Assembly (NCBI RefSeq): GCF_030867095.1
Contig: NC_081830.1
Coordinates: 33,401,832 to 33,465,831 of the forward strand
Length of the DNA stretch: 64,000 nucleotides
Reading direction: 5' to 3'
DNA from: Alligator mississippiensis
Taxonomy: Eukaryota > Chordata > Crocodylia > Alligatoridae
Made by a program: the position numbers and the translations under genes. The notes beneath the pieces are model-generated. The model saw only the letters and a list, made by a program, of their open reading frames with translations. It was not told the origin of the DNA and did not search any database. Positions 37,138 through 47,749 of the stretch are shown piece after piece. Numbering within the stretch: the stretch's first letter is position 1; every line of letters begins with the position of its first letter.

Positions 37138-37720
37138 GGCGCCGGCGCTGAGGGGGGCGATGGCGCTCGCGGCTCCCGCTTCTCTCCCGCCGCAGCCGCT
37201 GGCGAGAGCGCGCGTCACCCCTCCCCCACACCCAAATCCCCGGGCCCTGATTGGAGCCGGCGGGGCCACGTGGGGTCGGGGCGCGCTCACGAGGCGCGCT
37301 CGCGAGCCAGCTGCCCGGCGGGAGCGCGCCCGGGCGGGGGCGGGGGCAGGGGCAGGTAGCGCGGGGAAGTGCGTCAGCGCGGGGCCGGAAGCGGCGCTGC
37401 GGCGGCCGGCGCAGCTGGGTGGGGGAGGGGCGGCAACTGGCACGTCCCCTCCCCCCACCGCGGCCTTTCCGGCGCGCGTGTATCTGCCACTTCCTCCCCG
37501 GTAGGGCCTGGTGGCCTCAACCCGTACGAGCTAGGCACCGAGCTGGCCTGCAGGGCGGCACCAGCGCGCGCCGGGCAGGCTCATGGCGGGCACGCGGCAC
37601 CTCGCGTAGCCCGGAGTTGTCGCAGCCTGCAGGGGCCCTTTCAGTCTTGCACGCGGCGGACGCGGTGTGTTGCGCCTGCGGGCAGAGTCGGGGCAGCCGC
37701 TGGGTGCTGTTAAGACTCCC
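36780..37720 (-). promoter_or_regulatory. SUMO3: CpG-island promoter of SUMO3
   Basis: Very GC-rich, CpG-dense block over SUMO3 exon 1 and its upstream side (higher coordinates), with no TATA box seen. It holds a CACGTG E-box at 37267-37272, clustered GC boxes (GGGCGGGG type) at about 37331-37355, and an ETS site CCGGAAGCG at 37385-37393. Several 200-aa-plus open frames on both strands here are by-products of low stop-codon frequency. Confidence 0.82.
37117..37137 (-). CDS. SUMO3: SUMO3 exon 1 (coding part)
   Basis: Encodes MAEEKPK, with the ATG at 37135-37137 and a donor reading gtaacg. Human SUMO3 starts MSEEKPK and SUMO2 MADEKPK, so the N-terminus is intermediate and family assignment rests on exon 2. 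A long open frame on this strand over 36,700-37,458 runs through this exon into the intron and is not a protein. Confidence 0.95.
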
Positions 37721-39712
37721 CTGTTGTGTGTGCGTCACACCTAAAGGCCTAGATCCCCGTCGGCCAGCATGGCCCTCTGCCCCACTGCCGCTGGTCCTAA
37801 ACGCAGATGAGGCCTTCCAAAAGTCCCATCAGTGCCAGAGCCCCGATGCTGACACCTGAGCTGCTGGCTCCTACCATAAGCTTGCAGGGAGCATCTGGCT
37901 AACGAGGCTTCTGATCTCAGCCTGCACCCTCAGTTCTTGGCCGTCTGCTTTTCTGGCTCATGCTTGCAGATGCCACTCTAATGGTCTGGTTTCCGTGGCT
38001 CGGCTTGCTCGTGGACTTTTCTCTCCTTTTAATTTCCTGGCTTGCCTCTGTGTTCTGCTTGCCCTCTCCCACTTTCCTATGCGCCCACTTATGGTAACCT
38101 TGATCTCCAGTCGGTCTCCAGGTCTAGTCACCCGTGACCTGATGCTGCCAATCTGCCTGGACTACTCTTTGGCGAAGAGGGCCTGTTATGGATGCTTCTC
38201 CCCTGGTGGTGCTCTCAGACCCACCTGCTTTAGATGCCAATTCTCCAGGAGACCTACAGGCCATGCAGAAGTGGCTGATTCAGCTTGCCTCTATCTGACA
38301 AGCCTTGGAGCTTCACTTGCTGCAGTTGACTACTGCACACCAGACCCTTCAATCCCCAGTTGCCTGTCTTCAGGAGAGCTCCTGGTTGGAGGAAACGTGG
38401 CAGCTGAGAGAAGAGCGCGCATTCTGGGCCCACCTGGAACCCTGAGCTTGAGACCGTTACCCAAAAGGTACGATGTGAACCAGCAGCATTTCTTGGGATT
38501 CCTCGATCAATGCTGTCTCTTATTTCTGGCACAGCCCAGAGCTTATTCTAGTGACCAAGCAAAAGTGAACCTTGTGATAGACCTCCTGTTGAGGGAAGCC
38601 TTGGTCCAGGTCTCCCTGTTCCTGGAGCATAGCAGCCCAGTCCTCTAGAACTGGGAGGCATTTCTCCAAGCCATTGCAGCTATGTACAACGGTGAGCCCC
38701 ACTGGGGCTGTACAGCAGAGTCTGCATTGTGGAACTTCTACAAGGAGTAGAGTGCAGCTGCTGATGATGCTTTTCTGTTCTAGCGCTACGTGGCAGACAC
38801 CAACTGCAACAGCAGCTGAATTCTACTAATTCTGATAGGGTCCATGAGAAGAGGTAAAGGCTGACCTTGCCTAGGGGAAGTGCCCTCCAAACCTCGTGAC
38901 TTTGTGGATTTAGTGATCTGCATTCTCAGTCTTGCACTCTACAGAAAAGGAAAGAAGAAAAGAGGTACTCTTTGTCTTCTCCTTGTCCCCGTCCTCTGCT
39001 CTTAAACCTGTGCTGGTAGATGGGGGAGGACTGCCACCTTACCCTGAGCAAGTGGGAATGACACTGCCAGCACAATTTGTGCTTCTATTGTGGGACATCA
39101 GGACATGTGCTTGCCTACTGCCCTACAAGAAGGGAAACATGCCTCCACCTCCTCTCACTCAGCCCTGCAAGGGGTATTGACTTGGGGTCAGCAATAAAGG
39201 TGAAACCTGTAGCCAAATCAAACTGCAGACCTTTCAGATAAGGTTACCTGTTCACCTGCAGATCACAGGCTGAGCCTGTTTTACAGCTGGTATTATCTAC
39301 CCTACCGGACTTCGGGGCAACTAGAAATGTCATTAATGAAACCATTGTCCAAGCCTTACGTATCCCTTCATAACAGCTCAGGCTGGGAATAGTTGAGACC
39401 ATTTCTAGCTCCCCTCTTTCATCAGGCTCCTTGGAGTTGGAAACCCTCACCCTTGATGTGGAAATCTGCAAACACAGGGAAACTTTGCTTTGGGGCAGTC
39501 TGATCCCACATTACTCCCTGATCCTGAGATCCTTCTGGCTTGCCTGTTATGGTCCCCTGGTCCAGTGGAAAAGCTATGAGGTGTTTTACATCCAGTTTTT
39601 GCAGGAAACACTTAAAAGCCTTGGATGGTTGACCCACCCTATGATTTCAGGCTAGAATCCTAACAGATAGCAAGGTAGATTTGAACCTTAAAATAAATAC
39701 ATTTCTATAATA

Positions 39713-39823
39713 TAGCATAAGCTTACATGAGTTGGTTTATGCATATATATATTCTCAGTATAGTTAGTCCTTTAAGGATTCTGCTTGACTTCAGACTAAC
39801 ACAGCTAACTATGTATCCCAACA
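39713..39823. repeat. reptile hairpin interspersed repeat, copy 3
   Basis: Landmarks gcataagcttacatgag, tatagttagtcctttaagg and gacttcagactaacacagctaac, the opposite end order to the copy at 32,566. Inserted within the Ty3/Gypsy fossil. Confidence 0.6.
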
Positions 39824-40035
39824 GATACTGTCCTACAAGGAGCTCTGTCTCTTGCAGCAAGATCTGACCTACCCCAACATTATGCAGCTGTTTTTGATTA
39901 AAAACCTGCTGAAGTTCCTCCTCCCTCCCACACTGTGTCTACAACTGCACCATTGTCTTACAGCCTAGGATCTCAGTGGACCACTCTACACTATGTCTGA
40001 GCAGGAACTAGCTGCCCTCTGAGAGTACCTTCAGG

Positions 40036-40549
40036 CATGGGCAGATCTAGGATTTTGAAAAGGGGTGCAGATGGTGTGACTGATTAGCATGTATAATGCA
40101 ACACACATTTTTCTCCAGTTAAAGAGGAATTAGATGCTTTACTAATATACTAAAGGGCTAGCAGTATATTATTTAGTTTAAGGCCAAAGCAAAAACAAAT
40201 AAAACTATTAGACTGCACTGATTTGCTAGATTCTGTATAAAGTTTTAAAAGATACCACAAACTAGGTAAAAAATAGTCAAAAGATATTATTTCATTAGCC
40301 CTTTAGTCATTGCAGTTAAATATACATTTCTTACTCAGTTTTGTAAACCAAAGCTAGCCTTCTTGAGTGGCCTGCCAGTGCCTCCAATACTTTACTGTCA
40401 GTCATTTCCTTATTAACCTGAATTAATATTACCACACCTGAGTTAAGGTTTTTAGCTAGAATTTGGGTGGAGCAGGAATGAAAGAGGGGTGCAACTGTAT
40501 CACTTTGTCGCCCCCACCCCACCCCACCCCACCCCCGGATCTGCCCCCG
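40036..40549. mobile_element. hAT-type element with perfect 8-bp duplication
   Basis: The flanks at 40028-40035 and 40550-40557 are both ccttcagg (8 of 8). The termini are CATGGGCAGATCTAGG and, in reverse complement, CGGGGGCAGATCCGGG. The interior is AT-rich on the left and has a CCCCA-type simple repeat (40511-40536) at the right end. No transposase. It interrupts the Ty3/Gypsy fossil. Confidence 0.85.
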
Positions 40550-40709
40550 CCTTCAGGAGAGCCCGGCCTGGGAGTTTATAAGAAAATACATATCTCTTGC
40601 CAGGGTCCCTATCTTGTTCATCAGAAAGGACAGGAGCCTCTGCCTCATTGTAGACTATCAGGCCCTGGAAAATCACCACCCAAAATCAGTACTGTCCCTA
40701 CCTCTAAAC

Positions 40710-40891
40710 CAGGGGTGGGCAAAATGCGGCCCGGGGACCAGATTCAGCCTGCCATTCTATCCAGCCCGTGGGGCCCCTAAAAAATTTAGAAAATTAATAT
40801 TTATTTGCCCTGGGCTGCCTGTCATGCAGCCCTCAATGGCTTGCCAAAACTCAGTAAGCAGCCCTCTGCCCAAAATAATCGCCTGCCCTTG
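40710..40891. mobile_element. hAT-type MITE (182 bp)
   Basis: Left end CAGGGGTGGGCAAAATGCGGCCC; right end reverse complement CAAGGGCAGGCGATTATTTTG. The flanks ctctaaac (40702-40709) and ctctaaat (40892-40899) match at 7 of 8. It sits inside the reverse transcriptase of the fossil retroelement. Confidence 0.82.
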
Positions 40892-41025
40892 CTCTAAATC
40901 CTGAGCTACCAGATTGCTTAAAGGCTGCTTGCATAGTCACTAAATGTGATTGCAGTGGAGCATATAGCCTGGTAAGAATAAGAGATGGTGACAAATGGAA
41001 AATAGCTTTCTAAATTACAGTGTAA

Positions 41026-41098
41026 GCCTTACTGGCCTAATGGATAAGGCACTGGTCTCCTAAGCCAAGGACTGTGGGTTTAAGTTCCACCTGGGGTG
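41026..41098 (+). tRNA. tRNA-Arg(CCU)-like sequence, probably a pseudogene
   Basis: Seventy-three bases that line up with vertebrate tRNA-Arg-CCT. The D-arm region TGGCCTAATGGATAAGGCA is intact, the anticodon loop reads CTCCTAA with anticodon CCT, and the T-arm reads GTGGGTTTAAGTTCCAC. Decay is visible: the loop has TTTAAGT in place of TTCGAGT (C56 lost), the first acceptor arm is GCCTTAC with two G-U wobbles and a C-C mismatch, and the anticodon stem has a C27-A43 mismatch. No CCA is encoded. It lies about 20 bp before a CR1 fragment and within the same gap in the Ty3/Gypsy fossil. A working gene is unlikely. Confidence 0.62.
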
Positions 41099-41114
41099 AA
41101 ATATGCATGTATGT

Positions 41115-42361
41115 GTTATAGGCTTACAGAAGGTAGGCTTCTGAGTGGGTGGATCTTGTTGTATCAACCTCATCTCCTTTTATAATCAGGTAACTCACCC
41201 CTGGATAAGAGAGAGGAGGTTGATACTGTCTGTATACCTTGACTTCCAAAAATCTTGATCTGGTATCCTATGATGTTCTCACGAGAAAATTGGAGGATTG
41301 CGGGCTTAACTGCAAGAAAGGTGGGTAAAAGCTGGCTGTGGGGCAGGACCCAGAGATCCTAATGAACAGATTTGTGTCATCTTGGCAAGAAGTGGCCAGT
41401 GGGGTCCCATAGGGGTCGATGCTTGTTCCAGTAGCATTCAATATCTTCATCATTAGTGAAGAGCTCACTGGCCAAGTTTGCGGATGACACCAAGTTACCG
41501 GGAAGTGTGGTCACACTTGAAGATAGGCTGCAGATACAGGTGGACCTAGACAGGCTGGCAAATTGGGCGGATCGGAACCAGATGAAGTTCAGCATTGAGA
41601 AATGTAACGCGTTCCACCCAGGGACGAACAATCCCCTGCACACCTACAGGCTTGGCAATGCCAATCTGACCAACACTATGAATGAAAGGGACTGGGGGGT
41701 AATAATAGACAACAGTATGACCATGATCCAGTAGTGTGACACCATACCAGCTGAGCTAATAAGACCTTTGCATGCATCAATCGATGCATCTCCAGCAAAA
41801 CCAAGGAAATGCTTCTTCCACTCTACTCAGCATTGATGAGACCACAGCTAGGGTACTGTGTCCAATTCTGGGAGCCACACTTTAACAAGGATGTGGTAAA
41901 GCTTGAGAGAATCCAGAGAAGGGCCACCCATATGATCAGAGACTTGCAGGGCCAGTCATATGAGGAAAGGCTGAGGGACCTGGGACTCTTCAGCCTGAAA
42001 AAGAGAAGGCTGAGAGGGGACTTGGTAGCAGCTTACCGCTACATCGGGAGTACATCAAGGGCTCGGTGAACAAGTGTTCACCAGGGCACCCTTGGGGAAA
42101 ACTAGGGGTAATGGTTACAAACTCCTGGAAAACCAGGCTCTACATTAGGAAAAACTTCTTCATAGCTAGGGTGTCCAGACTGTGGACTAAACTCCCTCCA
42201 GAGGTGGTGCAATCACCTACCCTAGAAATCTTCAAGAGGAATCTGGATGGTCACCTTGCTGGGGTCACCTGACCCCAGTTGTCTTTCCTGCTTGGTGCAG
42301 GGGGCTGGACACGATGATCTTCCAAGGTCCCTTCCACCCCTACAATCTGTGAATCTATGAA
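41115..42361 (+). mobile_element. CR1 LINE nested in the Ty3/Gypsy fossil
   Basis: 5'-truncated. It starts at an INLISFYNQVT-like stretch, then has a [12 protein letters not shown] active site (FADD kept), NQMKFSIEKCNAFHPG, LMRPQLGYCVQFWEPHF, RIQRRATHMIRDLQG and [15 protein letters not shown], and the 3' end 'ccttccacccctacaatctgtgaatctatgaa'. Several stops and shifts. A tRNA-Arg-like sequence precedes it. Confidence 0.9.
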
Positions 42362-43482
42362 ACCTGTTATGGGCACTTTGAGTACTTGGTTATGCCATTT
42401 GGGCTAGCCAGTGCACCAGCTACATTCCATCACTATCAATAATGTGCTGCGGGACCTTCTGGACCAGTTTGTTATTGCCTACTTGGACAACATCCTAAAA
42501 TTCTTGGAAGACCTTGTACAAGACCAGTCATATGTCCATATGGTGCTGGAAAGATTGAGCCAACATGGCCTTTTCATGAAATGTGCTCTTGGCCAGACCT
42601 TCATGGAGTTCCTTGGCTTTATCCTATCCCCAGAAGGTCTGAAAATGGACCTTTGGAAGGTACAGACAGTGCACAAATGGAAGGTGCCCCAAAATTTCAG
42701 GCAGCTCCAGAGATTTCTGGGGTTCATCACCAATTTTGCCCAGCTTGTGTCCCCTCTTGCCATCATTTTGTTTAAAAAAAAAAAATCAGTCATCTTGGTT
42801 TGCTGAGGCCCAACAGGCTTTCATGCATCAAAAGTAGGGCTTTACTTCAGACTCTGAATTGGCTTACCCAGATTCAGTTTTGGCCCTTGTGGGAGAAACA
42901 TGCCTTCAGCACAGGGATCAGGCAGTACTCTTGCAAAAGCAGGGCCCAGAACAGGCACTACATTCTTGAGCCTCTTTCCCCCGCAAGCGCACTCCAGCAG
43001 AACAAGATTATGAAATTTTGGACTGTGAGCTCCTGGTCATTGAAGTGGCCTATGGAGAGTGGTGGCATTACCTGGAAGGGGTTCACCACACAATTCAGTT
43101 CTTTACTGACCACAAAAATTTAGAAAACTTTTGGAAAGCAAACGCTCTCAGCCAAAGGCAGCCCTGACAGGCTCTTTTTCATGGTTTGATTTCCAAATAG
43201 CATGCCAACCCCAGACCCTCAAATGGGACGGCAGACATTCTCTTCTGAAAGGTTGAGTATGACACAGACTTACTGGGAGACAATCCAGAACTTAGCCCTA
43301 TACTAAAGCCCCATAACTTCAGCAGTACCGCACTACCTTCAGGTATGCTCTCCCTGCTCTGTGCAACCACCAGGGAAGAAATACCCCCAGAGGAGTCTGT
43401 CTTCACAAAGCAAACACATAATGTCAAGGACAGGGTTATCTTTACTAGGGAAAAAAGGTGGTGTCTCTTGGTCTTACTAAGC

Positions 43483-44378
43483 CAGGGGCTTACCCAATTT
43501 TGGCAAGCTATGGAGGGCCACCCTTGACAGATGCCCCACCCCCTGGTCACCATCTTGGGACCAGTGTCTTGGGACCAGTGTCCCAGAGCCAGCACTGGTG
43601 GGGCCCAGAACAGGGTGCAGGCTGGCAGGGATTTGTGGAGCCAGGAGCAGGCTGCACCAGCAGGGAGAGGGGGGAGCTGGCCCAGCTGCATAGAGCCCCT
43701 GCTGGCCAGGAACCTATACCCTTACCACTCTGCTCTGGGCCCTGTGGGCGCTGGTCCTGGGACACCAGTGCAGGCCCTGTGCTCCCACACCTGCTCATTC
43801 CCAGTGCCCCCCCCAGCCCTGCAGTACAGGCTGGGGGGCAGCACACAGCCCCAACCCCCTGCTCACTGGCAGGAAAAGAGCTGGTACAGAGTGTGGGGAA
43901 AAGTGGCCCCTTGCCCGCCCCATGGGCAGCGCCCTGTGCTGCAGCCGCTCGCAGCCCGCATGGAGCTGCCTGTGCATGCTCAGGACAGCCCCGTGTGGGC
44001 TGCAAGTGGCTGCAGCAGGGAGCACTGTCCACGGGGCGGGGGAGGGGCTGCTTTTCCCCATGCTCCGCACCAGCTCGTCCCCTGCCCTCCCCCCCACCCC
44101 CTTACCTGAGGTTCCAGCCACGTGCTCCCAGGCCAGAGTGCTCCCAGGCCAGAAGCCTCAGGTGGGGCTTCCGGCTGGGGGGGTGGGGCCAGGTGGGCCC
44201 TGCTGTTGCAGGAGCCCACCAGGCTTCCCCTGGGTCCTATTGCCCCTGGGTGCTGTCATTTTTTACAGGAACCAAGGACAGATAAAAATTTTCAAGATTT
44301 TTTTAGGGGCCCTGCAGGCCAGATAGAATGGCCTCACGGGCCGGATCCGGCCCACAGGCCGTATTTTGCCCACCCCTG
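43483..44378. mobile_element. hAT-type fold-back element, GC-rich (896 bp)
   Basis: The right end in reverse complement begins CAGGGGTGGGCAAAATACGGCC; the left end is CAGGGGCTTACCCAATTTTGGC. The flanks tactaagc (43475-43482) and tattaagc (44379-44386) match at 7 of 8. The interior is GC-rich with repeated inverted segments, for example gcacagggcgctg... and gctgcagc... forms on both strands. This gives long spurious open frames (up to 275 aa). No transposase. Confidence 0.8.
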
Positions 44379-44782
44379 TATTAAGCAGACCATACTTTGT
44401 TTAAGATACAGTTCTGTTGAATGGAAACCTTGACTGGAAAAAATGCACTGTCTCGATTCCTGCTACTTCGGGTTGCCACAGCTGCACAAGATGGTACAGG
44501 CCTTTTATTTACTCCTGTGATGTATGTGCCCTTACTACAAGGCCAATAATCTTTGCTCGTTCCTCCAATCCTTCCTCACTTCCTCCTCACTTCCCCCCAC
44601 CTCAACTGTAACCCTAACCCTAACACCTCCCACCCCGCCCAGACTCACCATGGTCTGACTAGTTTTCCTACAATCTTGACTGTGATGGATCAAGTTACAA
44701 AGATGGTCCACTTCATCCTATGCACATTCCTTCCCTCTGCAAAAGACACAGACAGACTCAGGACTCCCAGAATATCCTGGGG

Positions 44783-45128
44783 GGGGATTTAATAGCAGCT
44801 TTTAACTACCTGCAGGGTGGTTTCAAAGAAGCTGGAGCTGGACTGTTCTCAGTGGTGACAGATGACAGAACAAGGAGCAGTGGGCTCAAGTTGCAGCAAG
44901 GGAGGGTTTAGGTTAGATACTAGGAAAAACTCTCGCACTAGGAGGGTGGTGAAGCACTGGAACAGGTTATCCAGAGAGGTGCTGGAATCTCCATCCTCAA
45001 AGGTTTTTAATACCCAGCTAGACAAAGCCCTGGCTGGAATGATCTAGTTGGGGCTGGTCCTGCTTTGAGCAGGAGGTTGGACTAGATGTGACCTCCTGAG
45101 GTCCCTTCCAACCCTAATTTTCTATGAT
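44783..45128 (+). mobile_element. CR1 LINE 3' fragment nested in the integrase region of the fossil
   Basis: Begins 'ggggatttaatagcagcttttaactacctgcagggtgg' and ends 'gacctcctgaggtcccttccaaccctaattttctatga'. Same subfamily as the copies at 3100 and 57,724 (minus). Only the region after the reverse transcriptase remains. Confidence 0.9.
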
Positions 45129-45130
45129 GA

Positions 45131-45689
45131 TTCTAGTATTCTAATATATTGTATCCAACTGAGGACTGCCGTTTGTTTCCAAATTCTGGTTTGAAGCCAT
45201 ACAGTTACTGGGAGTTCACACTTACCTCTCGTCTGCCTACCCTTGCCAGGTGAATGACCAAGCCAAGAAAATAAATCATATCTTGGAGCAGTATATTTGA
45301 GGCTACCTGAACTTCCAACAAAACAACTAGTCCTCCTTAGTGACACTTGAAAAATTCACATATAACTACTCCAAACACTCCTTGACTAAGCAGAGTTCTT
45401 TCTTCTTGAACTATATGTTCCACCCCACACAGAGTCTATCAACCCCTTGACTACAGGATTAGTAAAAACATATCCATTGGGTTCAAGAGGAACTGAAATA
45501 GCACCATTTTGATCTGGCCTTCTGACCTGAGGGGAGGAACTGAGGACAGTTGAGTGGGAGGGTAGGTGGTTACAGCTCAGATGGTTCTCAGTCCCAAAGT
45601 TGATAGAAAAATACAGGCATTGATGTTTTTTAAAGGACTGCTATGCTATGGCAGTGTCAGCTGCAAAGATTTTTTTTTCTTTTTCTCCA
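45131..45689. other. end of the Ty3/Gypsy fossil and spacer
   Basis: Carries the last integrase-like part of the fossil to about 45,450, then unrecognised sequence up to the L3 LINE. Confidence 0.4.
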
Positions 45690-46862
45690 TATAGCATTGA
45701 GACTGTCCTTACGTCCTTTGCCTGGAGATCAGCAGGAGAAATCACACCTGTTGATTTTATTGGCTCTTTCAGCAGCTTTTTGGTCCAATTAACCACGAGT
45801 TGCTGATAGTGATAGCACATCTATGACCTGGTGGGTGTTCCATGGATCATTCTTAACTGGTTCTGCTCTTTCCTAACAGGGAGATCCTAGAGAGTGATGA
45901 TGGATGAGTGCTCATCCTCCTTTTGGGACTTTGATTGTTGGGTCCCCCAAGATAGGTTTAGTGTGTATCTGAGGACATCGATATACTGATGACATCCAAC
46001 TCTACCTCTCCTCTTCTGACCCTGGTCCCCCAGTCTGAGTCCTTCCCCAGTGCCAGTCTACAGTTGAGGACTGGATGCAAATGAACCAATGACGCCGAAT
46101 CCAGAAAAGACAGAGGTGATGGTAGTTGGCAGATCTCATTACTTGGGGAGATAGGGACATCTATCATTTAAGAGGTTTTGCCTCCTCTCTTCACTCAAGT
46201 CTACAGCCTTGGGGTGCTCCTGGATCCCTTGCCACACCTGGATTTTCAGATTGCAGCAGTGGTTTAGAGTGTCTTTCACCAACTTTATCTGGCAACCTTT
46301 TCTCTCAAGATTCAGATCTCACCACTATCCTCCATGCCCTCAAGGTTAGACTACTGCAGTGCTCTCCACATAGGGCTACCCTTGAAGACACTTCGGCAGT
46401 GGTAGCTGGCGCAGAATGGGTAGGGTGCCAGGAACATGATTAACCAAATGCTCCAGAGTTTGCAATAACTTCCTGTAGCCTTCCAGGCATAATTCAAGGT
46501 GCTGGTCTTGACCTATAAAGTCCTAAATGGCCTGAGTCCTATGTACATAATGGACACTCTCCTCCCTTATGCTCAGTCACAATTCCTAAGCTTACCAGAG
46601 AACAACCTCCAACAAGCACCATCTGTGCACCAGTTCTTATGGCCAAACCACATGGGAGGCTGTTGTTCCCTTCCCTTAAGGCCTGTTAGATCCTGACTGC
46701 ACATCTTTCGAATGACCTTTATTTGAGCAGGCACCTGCGGGGTAGTGTTAACCTTTGGTTGTTCTTTGGGGAATTATTATTTTTATTTGTCTTTACGACT
46801 TTGTTATTATAAGCTGCCCTAAGCCTTTTACGAGAGATGACATAGAAATTAAATTAATAAAA
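45690..46862 (+). mobile_element. L3 (CR1-group) LINE, ancient
   Basis: Recognised by conserved blocks: an AAF-N-like stretch and WFCSFLTGRS-like region near 45,780-45,890, 'aggttagactactgcagtgctctccacatagggctacccttgaag' at about 46,345, 'gcataattcaaggtgctggtcttgacctataaagtcctaaatggcctg' at about 46,490, and the tail 'gctgccctaagcc...gaaattaaattaataaaatg' to about 46,862. Many stops and shifts; no long open frame. More decayed than the CR1 copies, so older. Confidence 0.85.
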
Positions 46863-46957
46863 TGCACAAAGTGTGTAAACAGCCCAGCATATACATGCAC
46901 ATGCACAAACAAGTGTACACATGCAAGCGTAGAGATGCACAAAGATACTCCTATAAG

Positions 46958-47396
46958 CAGGGATCTACTTAAATTGCAGTGGTTTCCATGATCACCGTGA
47001 AAAATGGTATTTCCTACAATTGTGTATGGAATCCCACCCCCCAAAAAAGAGCCTACCAGAATACAAAGAAAGCCCAGCAATCCCTGCAGCCATAGAGCAC
47101 ATGGTTTGAGAAGAGTGACTGAGAGGCTAAGCTAGTGACAGACTCAGTGAAGGCACAAATCAAGAAAATGAAAGGGTTTCAGTACCATCTTTTAAAAAGC
47201 CAGATGCAATGCTGCAGTCTGAAGATGAGTAGTTGGCCCTTCAGCCAATCAGCGGCAAGGGGCAGGACTGCTGGGGCCCCTTGGTCAATCAGTGGTGGGG
47301 GAGGTTCGCCATGAAAAGACCACAAAATTGGCTCCGTGCACTACAAAATGCCTGCAAAAATCACATTTTTCTTGCTGCGATTGAAATAGGTCTCTA
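46958..47396. mobile_element. hAT-type element with perfect 8-bp duplication (439 bp)
   Basis: Both flanks read cctataag (46950-46957 and 47397-47404). The left terminus CAGGGATCTACTTAAATTGC and the right terminus in reverse complement TAGAGACCTATTTCAATCGC agree at 16 of the first 22 positions. No transposase. One of the best-bounded elements here. Confidence 0.87.
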
Positions 47397-47749
47397 CCTA
47401 TAAGTGCATGTGCTTGCACTAGCTAATGCTGGTGTGCACAAATGTCCCAGCTGTGCATAGGCGCTGGCAGGCCTGAACAGCTCTAAAACACACCCACTCC
47501 CTCAGTTTCTGGGCATCAGCCAGTCCTTGATAGGCTTGGTGGGGGACACCTTGAAAACGAGCCACCGTGAAACTGGCCGGCTCCTGTGGTTTGCAAGGGG
47601 CTTTTGCCACGCATCTTTGTTCTCTGAACACCTTTGCACATGCCTGCGGAGAAGCCAGAAGCAGGGCTGAGGATGCTCGGAGGGATGAAACCCCCACACC
47701 TTGTGATGCCCTGGTCACATGTGGCGTCTGTCGTAAAGCCCTCACGGGT

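Larger units (their letters stand above)
37860..45510 (+). mobile_element. Ty3/Gypsy (sushi-like) LTR retroelement, fossil, broken and multiply interrupted
   Basis: Parts in order: a leader at about 37,860-38,400; a Gag-like region at about 38,450-38,700 and a CCHC zinc knuckle near 39,090; reverse transcriptase pieces at about 40,560-40,705, 40,900-41,015 and 42,362-42,790; an RNase H-like region at about 42,800-43,200; and integrase pieces at about 44,400-44,770 and 45,140-45,450. I did not recognise the LTRs, so the ends are approximate. It is inactive, with many breaks (well over ten). Later insertions are a hairpin repeat (39,713), hAT elements (40,036, 40,710, 43,483), a tRNA-like piece with a CR1 (41,026-42,361) and another CR1 (44,783). 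The number of nested insertions makes it one of the older residents. Confidence 0.82.

Noticed and set aside
36700-37504. Open frames of 252 and 236 aa on opposite strands
   Set aside because: They lie in the SUMO3 CpG island, where stop codons are rare. One simply reads through exon 1 into the intron. No domain or codon pattern of a real protein.
43458-44326. Open frames of 275, 192, 161 and 134 aa
   Set aside because: Overlapping frames on both strands of another GC-rich fold-back element; no domain.
44608-44624. Telomere-like CCCTAA motif
   Set aside because: Only about two and a half units, expected by chance or from a repeat; not an interstitial telomere.
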